NCBI GenBank assembly: GCA_947179485.1
Contig: OX359245.1
Span: 49,339,067 to 49,403,066, forward strand
Direction of reading: 5' to 3'
Length of the DNA stretch: 64,000 bases
From: Allacma fusca
Lineage: Eukaryota; Arthropoda; Collembola; Symphypleona; Sminthuridae
The position numbers and the translations under genes are program-made. Positions 1 through 13,449 of the stretch are shown here, in pieces. Position 1 is the stretch's first letter; each line of letters opens with the position of its first letter. A model generated the notes under the pieces. The model was not told the DNA's origin. It saw nothing but the letters and a program-made list of their open reading frames with translations, and searched no databases.

Positions 1-232
1 GGAATTCCTGGGGTTGTCTGGAGAATCTAGTAATCCTGGGTTGGATTTTCCAACAGCAGCCTTTAGATTTTGAGGAGCGTCCTCATGTGGGATTTTATCC
101 TTACTTGTGTTAGCTGGTACGCGTAATAAGTCCATATCAGCTCTTTCCTCAGGTAAGATTGTGGTCCAGTCTAAGGTGAGGAGGAAATTGCAAGGGTATT
201 TGTAACGTGATTCGTATTCATGCCATTGGCAT
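1..232 (-). CDS. Partial exon of an unrecognised gene running off the left edge
   Basis: On the minus strand a frame stays open from a plausible acceptor (pyrimidine-rich tract ending TTGACAG, exon start at 232) to the window edge, about 77 codons. It begins CQWHEYESRYKYPCNF and continues with a mixed acidic/proline-containing composition that looks coding. I do not recognise the family. No start or stop is in the window, so this would be an internal exon of a gene continuing to the left. It could be a chance open frame; the acceptor and the composition are the only support. Confidence 0.35.
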
Positions 233-1925
233 CTGTCAACAGAGATGGTTTTGAGTATGGAAAAGGCTGACAAAAAGTAGATACTAGTATTACAGATGAT
301 GTTGTTCTGATGGAGGTGAGTTTGGAGTTATGACTTGTTTGGAATTTGCTGTAATATTTGTTCCCACTGCTGGCTCTAATATTTGTAGTGGGCCAGGGAA
401 ATTACTATTATGATTATTATATATATATATATTATTTATTAGGGGATGATCTTTCACAAGTCCTGAAAAAATAATTCCGAAATTTGAAACAACTGGGAAA
501 ATAAATTTATTTTATTTCGTTTCAGTGTTGCCTAAAAATTTATATTTTTAAATTTACACGATATATCCCCCCTGCTCTTCATAATTTCCTCGAAGCATAT
601 TCTTTTTATAATTTAGTATTTGGTTCTGGGACGATAAGTGCTTCTGTAACTACTTTGACCTTTTCACACTTTCCCCGAAATAGATTTAAAATTTGGAGTG
701 TTTATTCATGTGCACTGTAGTGACCCGCATAGGTACGAAAATGTTGTACCTGGACCTGAACCCGTACCTGAATCATGCGTACATTGGTTTTTTGAACATG
801 TACACGTACCTGTACCTGAATACCTGGTTCAATGTTCTTGAACCTGTACCTGCATTCAAACTAAATCAAGAATAATTACGTGCACCTGAAAAGTACCTGT
901 ACCCAAAAAGTACCCAAAATAGTATACCTGTACCAGGATGTATTTTAAATGTACGTGAAACTGCTCGGGTATTTTCGATTGCACTAATTTAAAGGATTGC
1001 CAAAAATATAACAGGATGGTTGTTATTTGGGACACCGAGTTCCTAGAACGGGAAAAAATTTAGGCACCACATACATAAATTATTTATTGGGAATAAATAA
1101 TGAAAACAAAATTCAATGCTCCACTTTTTCAGAAAAATGATAATATTTTGGGTGAGCAAATGCAGAGCTAAAATAGCACGATACAGATGAGATGGTTAGC
1201 AGTAAAAAAGAAGCAATGCTTTTTCATCCCTTGGAATTTAATTTCTACAAAGGTCGATGGATTTTAAATGAAAACCGACTCGAGCATTTGCAAGGTTACA
1301 AGTACAAAATTTTCTTAAGCAAATATATATGTACACTCCAGAAAGACTATCACCGCAAATCATACTTTCAAAAGTTACAATTTCTAACAAGGTTAGGGTT
1401 AAAATATTTTCCTATTTTTTATCAGCCACATTTAAGCTTCCGCTGAGAGTTTACATACAAATGATTATTCTACACGGTGGTTATTTCATTGATTCAAGTC
1501 AAGTGTGCTGACAGGATTCATATTGATTTTAAATGCCGTCCAACGTTTATGACTACAGTAATAACTATTCCAAAGAACTGAATATTGCAGACTATGTAAA
1601 GAAACCTTAAAAAATAGGGTCTGCAATTTTTGTTATACTATGAGCATCTGAAATTTTGGGTGTGCAAACATTTTCTATCGCAATGATTATTAAAGCAAAT
1701 CCATTCAAAATATTTTTCAACAGCTTACAACTAACTTAACAGACGCACAAAACAACGCTTTACAATGCACCTCATTGGCAATTTTTCAAGGTAAATACAA
1801 GTAAAAAATGCAGAATAACACTGAAAACTTAATTATTGTCAAAGTCACGACGAAAAGTGAAAAAAACTACTGAAACATTCGTGCATACTATAATTTCGTA
1901 ATGATATGGAAATCCATGATTGAAA
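233..1925. other. Intergenic, no gene seen
   Basis: Low-complexity AT-rich sequence. It holds a short AT microsatellite near 418-432 and a patch of degenerate repeats (718-960, listed separately). Short ORFs here lack domain or splice support. The 3' end of the TIF1-type gene lies at 1926. Confidence 0.5.
718..960. repeat. Degenerate GTACCTG-rich repeat
   Basis: Words such as GTACCTGTACCTGAA and GTACCTGGACCTGAA recur irregularly over about 240 bp. The style is the same as the TCAAGT-rich and GGTCCAG-rich hAT-like elements elsewhere in the window, so this may be an eroded terminal region of a similar transposon. No clean inverted ends or target duplication were found. Confidence 0.45.
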
Positions 1926-4900
1926 TCACTCCAGGTTTTTTGGACTGGTGGATCCGCTACTTTCTGGTGGAGTAACCGTAGGAGCAGGAGCTTCAGGAGT
2001 CACTGGTTCAACAGGTGTAGCAACGCTGGCAGTAATAATTGCTTCCTCTTCTTTTTTTTCAATATCTCTGGAATCCTCCAATTGATCATCCTCCTCCGGC
2101 ACATATTGCAAATCAGTCAGATGTGGATAAAATTTCGCCAGGACCTCGTTAAACTTCTCTTCAAATGTTACCAGAAACGCTTTATTATCATTGGATTTTG
2201 AGCAGGCCTGTAAACATTAAGGAAACATTAAACCCGTAGTTACAATCAGTTCATAGATACTTAATTCAAAAGAGTGAGAAGTACTTAATCCAAAATATAA
2301 GAATTTTGGGCTACAGAGGCTGGGATTAAGATTTAGGTTTTATTTACGGTCGACAAATGACCCCGCCTTCAACTCCGACAACCAAAATTATGAATACAAA
2401 TTGTATGATAAATCTCACATCGTAAAACACAGTAGCTTGGTGCAACATCTTTCTCAAATTCCACACCACATCCTTCAAACTATGAAACTTGTCCGGAGCT
2501 TCGGGATCCAATGAGAGGCGCTTCCTAATTGACGTCAAAGTCACTGGCACTTGATTCATGTATTGCTGCAAGTACATAAAATAGTAATGGTACATGCAGA
2601 CACACATTTATAAGCTATTACAAAGTATGAAATAATGTAAACACTTTTTCAAGAACTTCTAGGAAGTATATACATGTTGTTTAATGATAGCTGGATACGG
2701 TCATTACCTGAAATAGTCTTTCATAAAATCCTCTGACGGTAAGACTCTCTCGAACCTTGTACAGCTCGCACATAAACTTGCAGGTAAGTTGGAAATCCCT
2801 GAGGGAGAGTCCTTTTTCTGGCTCTGATTCTTCCACACCCTCCTCTAACGGATACTTCTCTAGCACCGACTCATAGGTCGTACAAAACAAACATTGCCAC
2901 TCATCCTTCGGCACAGTTTTCACAGTCGGCAAATGACAGTTCAAGTGGAACACTTTTGGGCAAACGTCACAGCAAATCAGCACATCCTCACCTCCGTCCA
3001 GGCACACTGCACAGTAGTCCTCATTTGGGTCCTCCATGCTAATCTTCATGTTTTCCTCTCGAACCACTGGAAAGTCAATTAGCGCTTTGCGAGCCGGCGT
3101 TGGAGTTGTAGCTTCCTCTGAAAAGTTTTAAATTGGCTCAAATTAAAATTGTATTCAAATTTCTGACTTGTCAATAGTGTCTAATAATGTAGTGCATTTT
3201 ATCAAACCACGTTAAACAAGGTAAAGTTTCCGAATTAGAAAAAAATTTGGAAATAAATTTAAAAGCTAAACACTAATTTGCTGTTACGTAATACTCGTGA
3301 GCACAAATTCAGTCAGTCAGTCAATGGACTTAAGTTTTCCTGATGTAGCCTAACTTCTAAGTGTAATGCTCTTTGCAGTTTAAGCAATATGCATATCATT
3401 TCAGTTTAAAAGCAATTAGCTATTCCAGAGATTTTGTTGATTGTAAAAATGACTTGAAAAACGTGCTTTCATGAGAAATAATTGACGAGACACACTCTAT
3501 ACCAGCACAGAAGTTCAGAGCAAAATCTTATTGATAAAAAAAAATCCGGAATACAAAGTTTATTGTTAATTTACAATTTAGTTTAAGTACATTCTGTAGT
3601 GAAATAAAGTAACTCTTACATATTATAGAAAAGGAATAAATCTATATAGTACGAGTCAAAGCCAGCAAGACTTATAAAGCCTAAAGTTTACCATAATTCA
3701 CCTCCAAGTTGTACCAGACCCTAACTATATATTAAACTAAATTTGTGTCACATAATTAAAATCTTAGGGAGTCCAATTTATAGTTAAAATATTAGGCAAG
3801 AGATTTCACTAAGTCTCATCCGTCAACGTAATAGGGATGGAGTGCTAAAATGAAGCTCCGGTGACAAAGAAACAAGGGATTGGGCATGCCACGAAACTTT
3901 ATGAAACTATGTTTACATGCTTATCGGTATGTTGAAACTGCAGTGAGCCAATCAATACGTAACAATTGAGACGTGACATAAAAAAATTCTTAAAACTATA
4001 CATTGGATTTGATGATTAATTATTTTAGTTGGAAACGTACATTGTGGGACAGACAAATTCCATTATAAAAATCGAATTCCATTATTTAGAGTCCCATTGG
4101 GGCCAACTTACTTCCAGGGGGTTTTCCAGCCTCTTCAGTGGGTTTTCTTACTCCAACTACAACAGGCCTGCCTCTGCCTCGACCACGTGAGCCTCCGCGG
4201 CCTCTCGTTGTCCTTCCTGCCGATTTTTCAGCCTCTGGGGATGACTCAGTTGACGCGGCTTCTGGCTCTGAAGCTGGAGAGGACTTACGAGTCCTACCGC
4301 CTCGTTTAGCTACTGGTGTGGTAGTTTGTGGTTCCGTTTTAGATTTCCTGTCCATGTCAACAAAATCAAATTCAAACATTCAGAATCTACTGAGTCAGTT
4401 CGAATATTTTTTTTTTGCACAAATGTTTTAAGTAAACCATTTATCTTGTTACGCCTATGTCTCAGGAATCGTGAATCAGATACAATGAGCCTCATAATTA
4501 CACATACTATATTTGCATCAAAGAGCAAAGTTCTGAGTGGGAGGTCGTGGTGGGAAAAATTCTCATCAGTACTTCGCTTAAGATTTTAAGTAATTACTAT
4601 TCATCATGGGCCGGAGAAAAAAATTATTAAGGGAGGGAATTAAAGGCAGTTATATTTTCAAATAAAGGTCAAACCGATGCTAAAATCTCAAATCTCTAGA
4701 AATATTATAACGGAGATGAATTCTGCTATTTAGGACTGGCGTTTGGTTACTTTGCGTGACAGGAAGTTCAGTTAAATAAAACTATCGAATTATTTAAAAA
4801 TCCAACCTAAATTCCAAGTTTTCTTGATGTACGTAATACAAAACATAAAACATAAACTAGAGCTAAGCTTGACATCGACTTTGTTCGGGAAAAAATTCGT

Positions 4901-7900
4901 GCCCAAGTTTAATTGTACCCTTAAAAGATTAAAATTGAACAGAATATCTCAAATAAAAATTCAAAGACTGATCAGACTAAAACAATCATTTAAAGTTAAT
5001 GTAATAATGTCCTTTCCAGCTTGAACAAGATATGACTCATAACAGTTCATACGACTGGCATTACAAACACAGCAGGAACACGCCAAGCAACTAATGATGC
5101 AACTTTATTGTACAAACAATTTCGTATGTAAATAATTTAAGCTAAAATATCTCTACCGTAACTGTCAACGATAATGTAAGCATTTACCTTTCTTTAACCA
5201 AGCTACTGCTTCGAGTTGAGCTCCGTTCTTCTGAAGTAGAGGCTCTAGTTCGAGTCAAGATTCTGCCACCTTTTTTGCTGTCATCTTCTTCAGGAGGTTT
5301 TGGTCTGGTGGAACGACGAGACCTCGAGTCAACAATAGGTTCTTTCTTTTCATCGCTACCCGCTCTACGCCGCTTGGTTTCTTCAAGAGGCTTTTCATTT
5401 GTGTCTGTCATCAAGCGACGCTTTTCTCGTTCAACGGCATTGAGTCCTCCTCGCTTTTTCCTCGGTCGGCCAGGGCGGCCAGGAGTTTTCACCGTAGGAG
5501 TTACAGAAGCATCATCGGTATCTTCAGACCCTTCGGATGTACGCTCGTCCTTATCTTCCAATTTCGGGGATTCATGTATTGGGGTTGGCTGGACTATAGG
5601 AATTAAAAAATAATGATAAAATTCGGAAAAATAAAATACTCAAATGCTTGCGGATTTGTATCCCGAAATTATTAATAACTCTTCTTATAACAGTGACAAA
5701 ATAATCATAATAAACTGAATTATTCCTGACAAATTAAAATGAATTAAAAATTTGATTAAACCTATGTGCGCATGGTTTAAAACTCAAAAAGTTAGGTATT
5801 TAGTAATACCATCAATATCCATAAGTGCTTCGTCGTGAGCTTTGATTGGCGAAGTGTCAACTTTTGATTGAAGTTTTGAAAACTCGCCTTCCTTGTTACG
5901 ATCACGGTAGCGAGCCTGACACATTAACTGGATACCTGCAATTATCGTACAGTTTAACCAAAGTTTCATAGGAAATTTAATGCCCTCAAAATCATTTAAG
6001 TTCACAAGAGCTAACATTTCTCAGCCATTTCAACTGGTTTAGGATCCACATAAAAGGCCCAGTTCTTCTCCACAAAATGGTCGAACTTTTCGGGGTCACT
6101 TAATGTATCTTGCATGTGCTGCAGCTCTTTGTACTGGTTTTCGATGTATCTGTAACAAAAAATCTAAGTTTACAAACTTAAAACAGCTTTAGATAAGCCC
6201 ATTTAATATTTAGACTAACTGCTTGTGATGCAGAACATTCCAAACTGTTCCCTTTTCCAGAATATCCTTAGAAATAGCTAGGTATTGCTCGCACTGGCTG
6301 GCAATTGACGTAGTCTTAGCCTTTTTAATATTCAGTTCTTTCGCCTTGGCCAGCGTCGTCTCTACCAAGTCCTTCCGTAGCTGAATCTCGCGCTGGAGCA
6401 GGGTGTCAATCAGTCTAAGTAGCAGTTTTAATAGTTAAAGGTAAAAATTTCCAACAACGATATACATATATAATCAACCAATGTGTTCTAAGAAAAGTAC
6501 CGTTTAAAAAAGGCTCTCGCTTCAGTATGTAAATACTGTTTCTGATCTCGGAGTACGAAGGACAATTTAATATCTAGCTCTCTCACGGCAGCTTCGCAAC
6601 GTTGCTTAATGAAACTGCAAATAAATTAAATTAACTCATGACATTAAAAAAATCAATTCATATTTTGAAGGTCTACAAAAACAAAAAATTGCTCAATTTT
6701 GTTCGCAATTTAAGACTGACTCAACCTTTTGTCAGGAAAAATTTGCTTTCATTTAAAAATTGGATGTTTTGAAAACAATCTGAGTTACATAGTTACAGTT
6801 TACAAACTGTGGTTTCATACATTAGATAACAATTATTTAATTTTGGATTAAACAAATTGACCAGGAAGTATACTTAATATTATCGATCCCAGCATAAAAC
6901 TTGCTCCGGACGCTCTTGGCAAGATCGTCCAAGGACTCCAAAATGTGATTTGCATGTTGGGAGGTGCACACAGAGCACAGAGCAGCTTGACAGTCAACGC
7001 AGAAAGAGATCAAATCCTCTTCAGAATGAAGTTGGCATTTTCGGTCCGGCACAGAAGCCTCACTCCCATCACTGAGCTCAATGATTCCTTCCGAAGTAGG
7101 CGCTAAAGTATGACCCCTTGTGGCCTTGCCATACTGATGATGCTGAAGGTAAAAGTTAACATACATGAAGTAATTTTTGTGTAAACTAAAAAAATAAAAA
7201 TGTGAACGCAACTATGCTGAGGGACAGTTATAAATAAAGAAAACAAACACATAGTATGAGTTAAACGATTAATCAACTATTAGTAACTAAGCTTCTCTTA
7301 GTTGATAAATGTTACCTCACAACAAAACTCGCAGAGAAACTCCTGGCATTCCACACACCATTTCTGAGCCACGGAATCCCGAACACAACTCTTGCAGATT
7401 TGGTTCTCATGCGAACTTTTGTCCTTCTTGTCCTTGTCCTCCTTCGGAGAGACTTCTATGTTGTCATTAAGGTAAGCACAAGGGTGTACTGTGTTCCTAT
7501 CCGCTACTAAGTAGCACTCCGGGCAGTATGGAGCTGTACATAAATTAAGACCCAAAATCAAATAAAACGCTCCAACATTAATACTCAACTTTGTATTAAT
7601 CATCAGAATGACTCAACTGAAAATCAACCTAAGACATATAACTACGACTGTTATACGCATCTTCCAAGCAATTCATTCAATGGGTCCGAATCGCAGAAGA
7701 GTAATTTATCAACTACCCAATCAATTTTTACTATTCCCTAATAATAATATTTAATTGTGTCTGACAACAAAATTAAATTCAAAATTATCTACAACAAGGG
7801 TAAATTCAAAATGAATTTCTAGACCCAGATCAAATTCGAAAGGAATCTATAGAACAACGCTAAAATTATAAATGAATCACTAGAACCAGATCAAATTCGA

Positions 7901-9412
7901 AGTGACTCTATAGTACATACTAAAGTTAGAAATCAATCCTAAGAAAAAGAACAATTATAAATTATTCCCTAGAACAAAAAATAAAAAACTAAAAAATTCT
8001 CTAGAATAAGACCCATTTCTAAATTATTCCCTAGAACACGATCAATCTTTAAATTATTCCCTAGAACACGATCAATCTTTAAATTATTCCCTAGAACACG
8101 ATCAATCTTTAAATGATTCCCTAGAACACGATCAATCTTTAAATTATTCCCTAGAACACGATCAATCTTTAAATTATTCCCTAGAACACGATCAATCTTT
8201 AAATTATTCCCTAGAACACGATCAATCTTTAAATGATTCCCTAGAACACGATCAATCTTTAAATTATTCCCTAGAACACGATCAATCTTTAAATTATTCC
8301 CTAGAACACGATCAATCTTTAAATTATTCCCTAGAACACGATCAATCTTTAAATTATTCCCTAGAACACGATCAATCTTTAAATTATTCCCTAGAACACG
8401 ATCAATCTTTAAATTATTCCCTAGAACACGATCAACCTTTAAATTATTCCCTAGAACACGATCAATCTTTAAATTATTCCCTAGAACAAGATCAAATTCT
8501 AAATGATTCCCTAGAACAAGATCAAATTCTAAATGATTTCATAGAACCAGACCAAATTCTAAATTATTCCCCAGAATAAGATCAAATTCTAAATTATTCC
8601 CTAGAACAAGGTCAAATTCTAAATTATTTCCTAGAACCAGATCATACTCCAAATTAATCCCTAGAACAAGACCCAATTCGGCATTAAATTCGGAATTAAT
8701 CCCTACAACAAGACCCAATTCGGCATCAAATTCGGAATTAATCCCTACAACAAGACCGAATTCGGCATTAAATTCGGAATTAATCCCTAGAATAAGATCG
8801 AATTAGGCATTTGCAATTATATTCGAAACTAATGCCTCCAACAAGATCAAATTCGAAATTAATCCCCAGAACAAGAACAAATTCGAAGTTAATCCCCAGA
8901 ACAAGATCAAATTGGAAATTAAATTCCAAATAAATTCCAAGAACAAGATTAAATTCGAAACTATTCCCCCGAATGAGAATGAGATCAAATCCGAAATTAA
9001 ATTCCAAATAAATTCCAAGAACAAGATCAAATTCGAAATCAAATTCCACATCACTCTTCCCCCAGATCAAATCTGACCTAAATTCAGAAGAAAACAAAAA
9101 ATTCATAATTCATCCAAGAACAATCCCTAAAATATTTTAGAACCATCAAAATCCTATACCTCCAGGTTGCTCAAATAATTTGCTCAAACAGTCTTCCGAA
9201 CAGCAAATATGAAGGCAAGGGAGAAAAATAGCATCCGGGGACTTCGGGAAACTTTTACAAGCCACACAGGATGCCCATGTCGGAGGGAATGTCTTGTGAT
9301 CAATTAGATCTTCGGAGCTGGGGACGTTACCAGAGATGTCCATATTTTCTTTCCCCTCAGACACTCCGTTCAGTTCAGAAGCCATTTCCTTACTAATTGA
9401 CTCTCCTACCAA
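1926..9412 (-). CDS. bon: TIF1-family (TRIM24/28/33, Bonus-like) RING/B-box/PHD/bromodomain protein
   Basis: Nuclear chromatin-reader/transcription cofactor of the TIF1 type. Twelve exons join in phase: 9412-9160, 7533-7316, 7142-6874, 6614-6501, 6414-6220, 6149-6016, 5935-5810, 5593-5188, 4347-4112, 3117-2708, 2565-2419, 2207-1926, giving 2,790 nt (929 aa). Domain order seen: RING (C49xxC52 to C88PEC91, split by intron 1), B-box 1 (about 131-165), B-box 2 (about 193-232), coiled coil (about 235-400), basic linker with an AT-hook-like GRPGRPRKKRGG and RG-rich GRGRGRP, C4HC3 PHD finger (C686AVC to C729), then a bromodomain-like segment (about 752-860) and an acidic/proline tail. The order is diagnostic of TIF1; Bonus is the usual single arthropod member. 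The bromodomain ZA loop looks shortened. Start is the first in-frame ATG; M10 is an alternative. Confidence 0.9.
7790..9140. repeat. 30-bp satellite filling intron 1 of the TIF1-type gene
   Basis: Almost all of intron 1 (7534-9159) is a tandem array of a 30-bp unit resembling CTAGAACACGATCAATCTTT plus AAATTATTCC. The core at about 8041-8485 has about 15 nearly identical units in exact 30-bp register. Both flanks (7790-8040 and 8486-9140) are diverged versions (AGAACAAGATCAAATTC types). Two core units carry AAATGATTCC (8111 and 8231), 120 bp apart, which suggests a four-unit higher-order expansion. Open frames inside the array are repeat artefacts. Confidence 0.95.
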
Positions 9413-10130
9413 TCAAACTTCCCCTCATAAATTATTTAACCAGATAAAATAATATGGCTGCGGGAATTAACACTCCGCTCCCTTCAAACACACACACACA
9501 CACACACACAACCAAACAAATAATCCTACTCGGCACTTGAACCCAATTAAAAGATTAAAACTCAAAATGAAAATAATTATTGGAATATGCAAAAAAAAAC
9601 TAAATCTGTGAAACTTGAAAAGAGAGAAGACTTTTATTGGAAAAGTGGGTGATTTTTCCGGATGAACAATCGTCGGCTGTTTGGCTTGTGTCTGTTCCGT
9701 TTTAGTAAATGGGTTGCCGCCATCAAAGGGATTTTTGAACTTCCCTCACTTCTACAGGAAAGGACGCTGTCATTGAGTTGTGGTTTTTTTTTGAGAGCGT
9801 TGAGAATTCTAAGCCTTGAGCCATGCTCACTCCGCTATATAGCTACACACGTTCTGTAGCATGTACTTCACTTCACAGCCCTATCTCAAATGATACGAGC
9901 TGAAGAGGCTCTTCGCTGGAAGCGGAAGGAGCTCGTACGTGATGCCATAGCCGTCTGCTAGAGCAACTGAGTCAACATGGTGACGGGAAGTGGGGCAGTG
10001 TGACACAGTTTAGAATTTATGAGGGTGAGGCTTAAGGGGTTGGGGCAGTTTGATACAAGGGATGAAATTCTTGGGAAGGGTTTGTGGCTTAATGGTCCAA
10101 AATGTGTATCAGCTCAATATAAGAATTTTC
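9413..10130. other. Upstream region of the TIF1-type gene
   Basis: Contains a CA microsatellite (about 9487-9511) and no obvious TATA box. It presumably carries the promoter of the minus-strand TIF1-type gene. The small plus-strand open frames here show no domain features. Confidence 0.4.
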
Positions 10131-10298
10131 CCTTTGAATTAAATATATTAGAAAAATATCTCCATGTAAGAATTTTCCCTTTGAATTAAATATATTAGAA
10201 AAATAGCTCCATGTAAGAATATTCCCTTTGAATTAAATATATTAGAAAAATAGCTCCATGTAAGAATTTTCCCTTAGAATTTAATATTTAGAAAAATA
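10131..10298. repeat. 47-bp tandem repeat, about 3.6 copies
   Basis: The unit starts AAGAATTTTCCCTTTGAATT and ends TCCATGT. Copies at about 10131, 10178 and 10225 differ by one or two bases; the last copy is partial and more diverged. Confidence 0.85.
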
Positions 10299-10706
10299 CA
10301 GTAAGAAAAGAGTTAAACCATTGAGCCAATCCCTATACCGCTTACCTTTGCAAGGTCAAGAAACCGGAGCTTCAAAAAGTAATTGGGCAGACCGTGAGTT
10401 AAAAAGGAGCTCACAATATTATAACGTGAATTAAATTATATTTTGTATTTGAGAATTTCTGGGTTGTATTTTTTAGGGTGTGCGGGGCGGCTTCTGTATA
10501 TTTTAGATTTTATAGTTTTCATTTCTAGGGTGGGCGAGGCTTCTACGTATTTTAGATTTTGTTTTTATTTTCTTGGGCTGATAATAAAATTGTTGTGTTC
10601 AAAATCTTTTACAATATTCAAGCTATTTGGATTTATGCGGCACATAGCTAACTTTTGTTAAAATGAGATGCATTACAGGTAAGGTGAAAACCCAGGGGTG
10701 TCCAAA

Positions 10707-10990
10707 GTAGGGTGCTAATGGTCTGGGCCGGACCTTGTACAATGGTCAATTATTGGTCTGATCCGGTGTGGTTCAACACTTGGACCAGATCAGGTACAAT
10801 TGGACCAATATCAGAGCCAAATCTCACCAGAGTACAGTAATAGTAAGCAAAATAAATATTTGTGATTTAACCAAATCTCTTGGAACGTAATACAAGTACT
10901 ATTTTTGGTGATATAATAAAAATGTCACGTGATTATTTAATTGACCTCGATGGCTTCCTGGACCATGGTCTTTGACATGGTCTGGGAAAC
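10707..10990. mobile_element. Internally deleted relative of the GGTCTGG hAT-like MITE
   Basis: The left part (TAGGGTGCTAATGGTCTGG at 10707, then ACTTGGACCAGATCAGG) matches the left end of the intact element at 21346. The right part (CCTGGACCATGGTCTTT near 10955) matches that element's right half. The long G-rich middle is absent and no clean target duplication is visible, so this is an old deletion derivative. Confidence 0.6.
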
Positions 10991-13440
10991 GTCTGGGCGA
11001 TTTATTTTAGGTAAAATTTATGTGAAACAGTTGTATTTGCTAAGAGGTCTTTTGGGCTATGGAGTACAAATTGTTGCTTGTGTGTATCCCTTATAGACCT
11101 GGAACGAGTCTTGACTAAATTAATTTCCCTATTTACTGGAGTCACATCCACTTGATAAAGTCTTTTCTTTTCTTTTTGCTCCATTCACGCTAACAAATAC
11201 AATCCAAAGATCCGGCTGCTGAAGAACGCTCCAGTTAATCCAGAACTCGGAGTGATATGACCATATCCAAACCAATACTGGTAAACACTTAGCCGATAAA
11301 AACACATCGCTCATTTTTCAATGAATCCTTATTGAACATTGTAAATATACTGAAGAGATAACAAGAAATAAGTATTGTGTTGAGGAGAATAAACAACCAT
11401 TTTTCATGCCCCTAGCAATTGTAAGAACTAGCATCACAGATAGATCCCTCGTGGAAATTCTACCATCAGGTCTCTCATGCATCTCATATCTCCCAAATTA
11501 ATCTTGCGTGCTTTAAAAACGTACAGTTTATAGAACTCCGTTTGTTCTGTCACAGTCTTACCTCTAAAAAATGATTTTACCAGGACTTACTTAGTATATC
11601 CCCGTCTTAATCAGCAAATAGTACAACACGGTATATTATTGTACGCTGCTTGAACGCAAACCCCTAAAATAAATTTACGTAGATAACTCTTAAGTTGCAA
11701 TGACATCCCACTTAAATTATCAAAATATGATAGTCCAACAGAAAGCACCATGTTAGATGTGTCCTAATCCTAAAGGCCCTCAAATTTGACTCTGACGACA
11801 TCCTCCAGTAGGAATAAGTAAATATACGGATAAACAAAAATGCGTAAATTTTTTTTGCCCCTAATATAAGCCATGAATGAAGTTATGCTATAATAGGTAT
11901 CTTACGATCGAAGCCACTGCTAACGTGTTAAATATATCCAACATACCAACATTTTTATTTGCTCAGGATCCACGCGTCGAATCATCTGAAGGAAAGTTCT
12001 CCGAAGGAGGGTTCAAAATAAGGACGCATTGTTTGCATGTTGCTCTGAGCTCGGTTCAACTGTTATGTATGTACATACTTATTTCATGTGCGTGTGTGCG
12101 TGTGTGTGTGTTAAATAAAAAATAATTATATAGTATCCTTTAAGTACATCTAGGAATGCAAGGGGAGATAATAATGATAAGAGGACAGAAAATATGTCGG
12201 TATTAAGACTCGCGTGTGGGTTAAGGCTTGCTGGATTGTATTTGAGAGTGGCATAAGTTGAAGCGGACGGAAGTTGATGTATACAGTGGGAAAAGTTTTT
12301 ATTACAGTTGGCAAGGGATGCTTGAATTTATAGCTGGAATAACGTGATAAGATTAGACGGGAAAAGTTCTACAGGACTTTCTGCCTTAAGGCAAAATCCA
12401 TGATGTGGAAACCTCTCTCAAAGCAACAATGTCTTCATACAGTTTCTCTCAAAAGACAAAAGGAAGTAAATGCATATTAAAAGATTACAAACAAGTGGAT
12501 ATCTAAATGCAGTCCAGTTTCCTTTTGTCAGCCCAAAAGTTGATAAATAATTACTTCCAAAAATGTGAAAAGAATTTCAAAATTATCATTGAGCTGATAA
12601 TCATTTTTAGGACAAAGAATACTTTTACAGGCGCAATTGTCTACAGAGATTTGTATTATTTAGATTTTATAATTCAACCTCCTAAGATGAGTTCCGTCAA
12701 AACTTGAAATCCTGATCGACATGAGTTTGCAAAAATGAATGCCTGCTGGAAATAGTTTTTATTTAAAAGTCCGTTTTATCATGATGCCCAGAAAATTTTG
12801 ACTCGAATTTTGAAATATAGTTGTGTTGATATTATGTTCAGAGTAATACAATTATTTTTGAGAAATATTAATGACCACAGATTTTGTGAGGACACATCCT
12901 AGTCAAATGTTTTGTGGGCGGGAGTACTCAATACGGAGTACTTTTAAATTTTGAACACAGGCAACAATTTTGGGGGGAAATTATTGAAAATTATTTTTAT
13001 TGAAAGTTACATTTTTTTATGTTAGAAAAACCATGGCGATCCCTGAACGCAATGAATAGACTTTCTCACTGGTCCAAAGTGTCATTTTATTTTTTGCTAA
13101 AATTTATGCTTCTAAATAAACGTTTTGAATAAATTTCATGATATCCATGAAAAAATTTTTCCTGTAAAACAGTATAAGTAAAGATTTTAGTAGCAAAAAT
13201 TATGATAAGTTTCATTGGGTTCGTGCTGATGAAGGATTAACCACTTTTCAGGATTTTGCTAGTTTAAATTTAAATCCAGAATTTTAAATAAATTTTAATA
13301 TGGAATTTTTATCAGTGGCTTTAACTATACATAACAAAATAACCCAATGTTTGAAATAGCTCATGCAGACCAAAAATTGAAAAAATTATTAAAAAAGCCA
13401 GTGAATCTACGATTGTCAAATTTCTAGAACTGTCTTTTGA
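10991..13440. other. Long gene-poor interval
   Basis: AT-rich sequence with a GT/CG microsatellite near 12089-12111. Short open frames at 11002-11314, 11877-12125 and 12507-12707 show no signal peptide, domain or consistent splice pattern. I see no gene. Confidence 0.45.
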
Positions 13441-13449
13441 AAGCAAAAT

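Noticed and set aside
8041..8485. Regular 30-bp repeats that could suggest a CRISPR array
   Set aside because: The repeats are contiguous with no unique spacers and lie in a spliced eukaryotic intron.
8780..9106. Two long minus-strand frames (FEFDL-type repeats)
   Set aside because: They are translations of the satellite flank in intron 1; three-fold unit length keeps frames open by chance.
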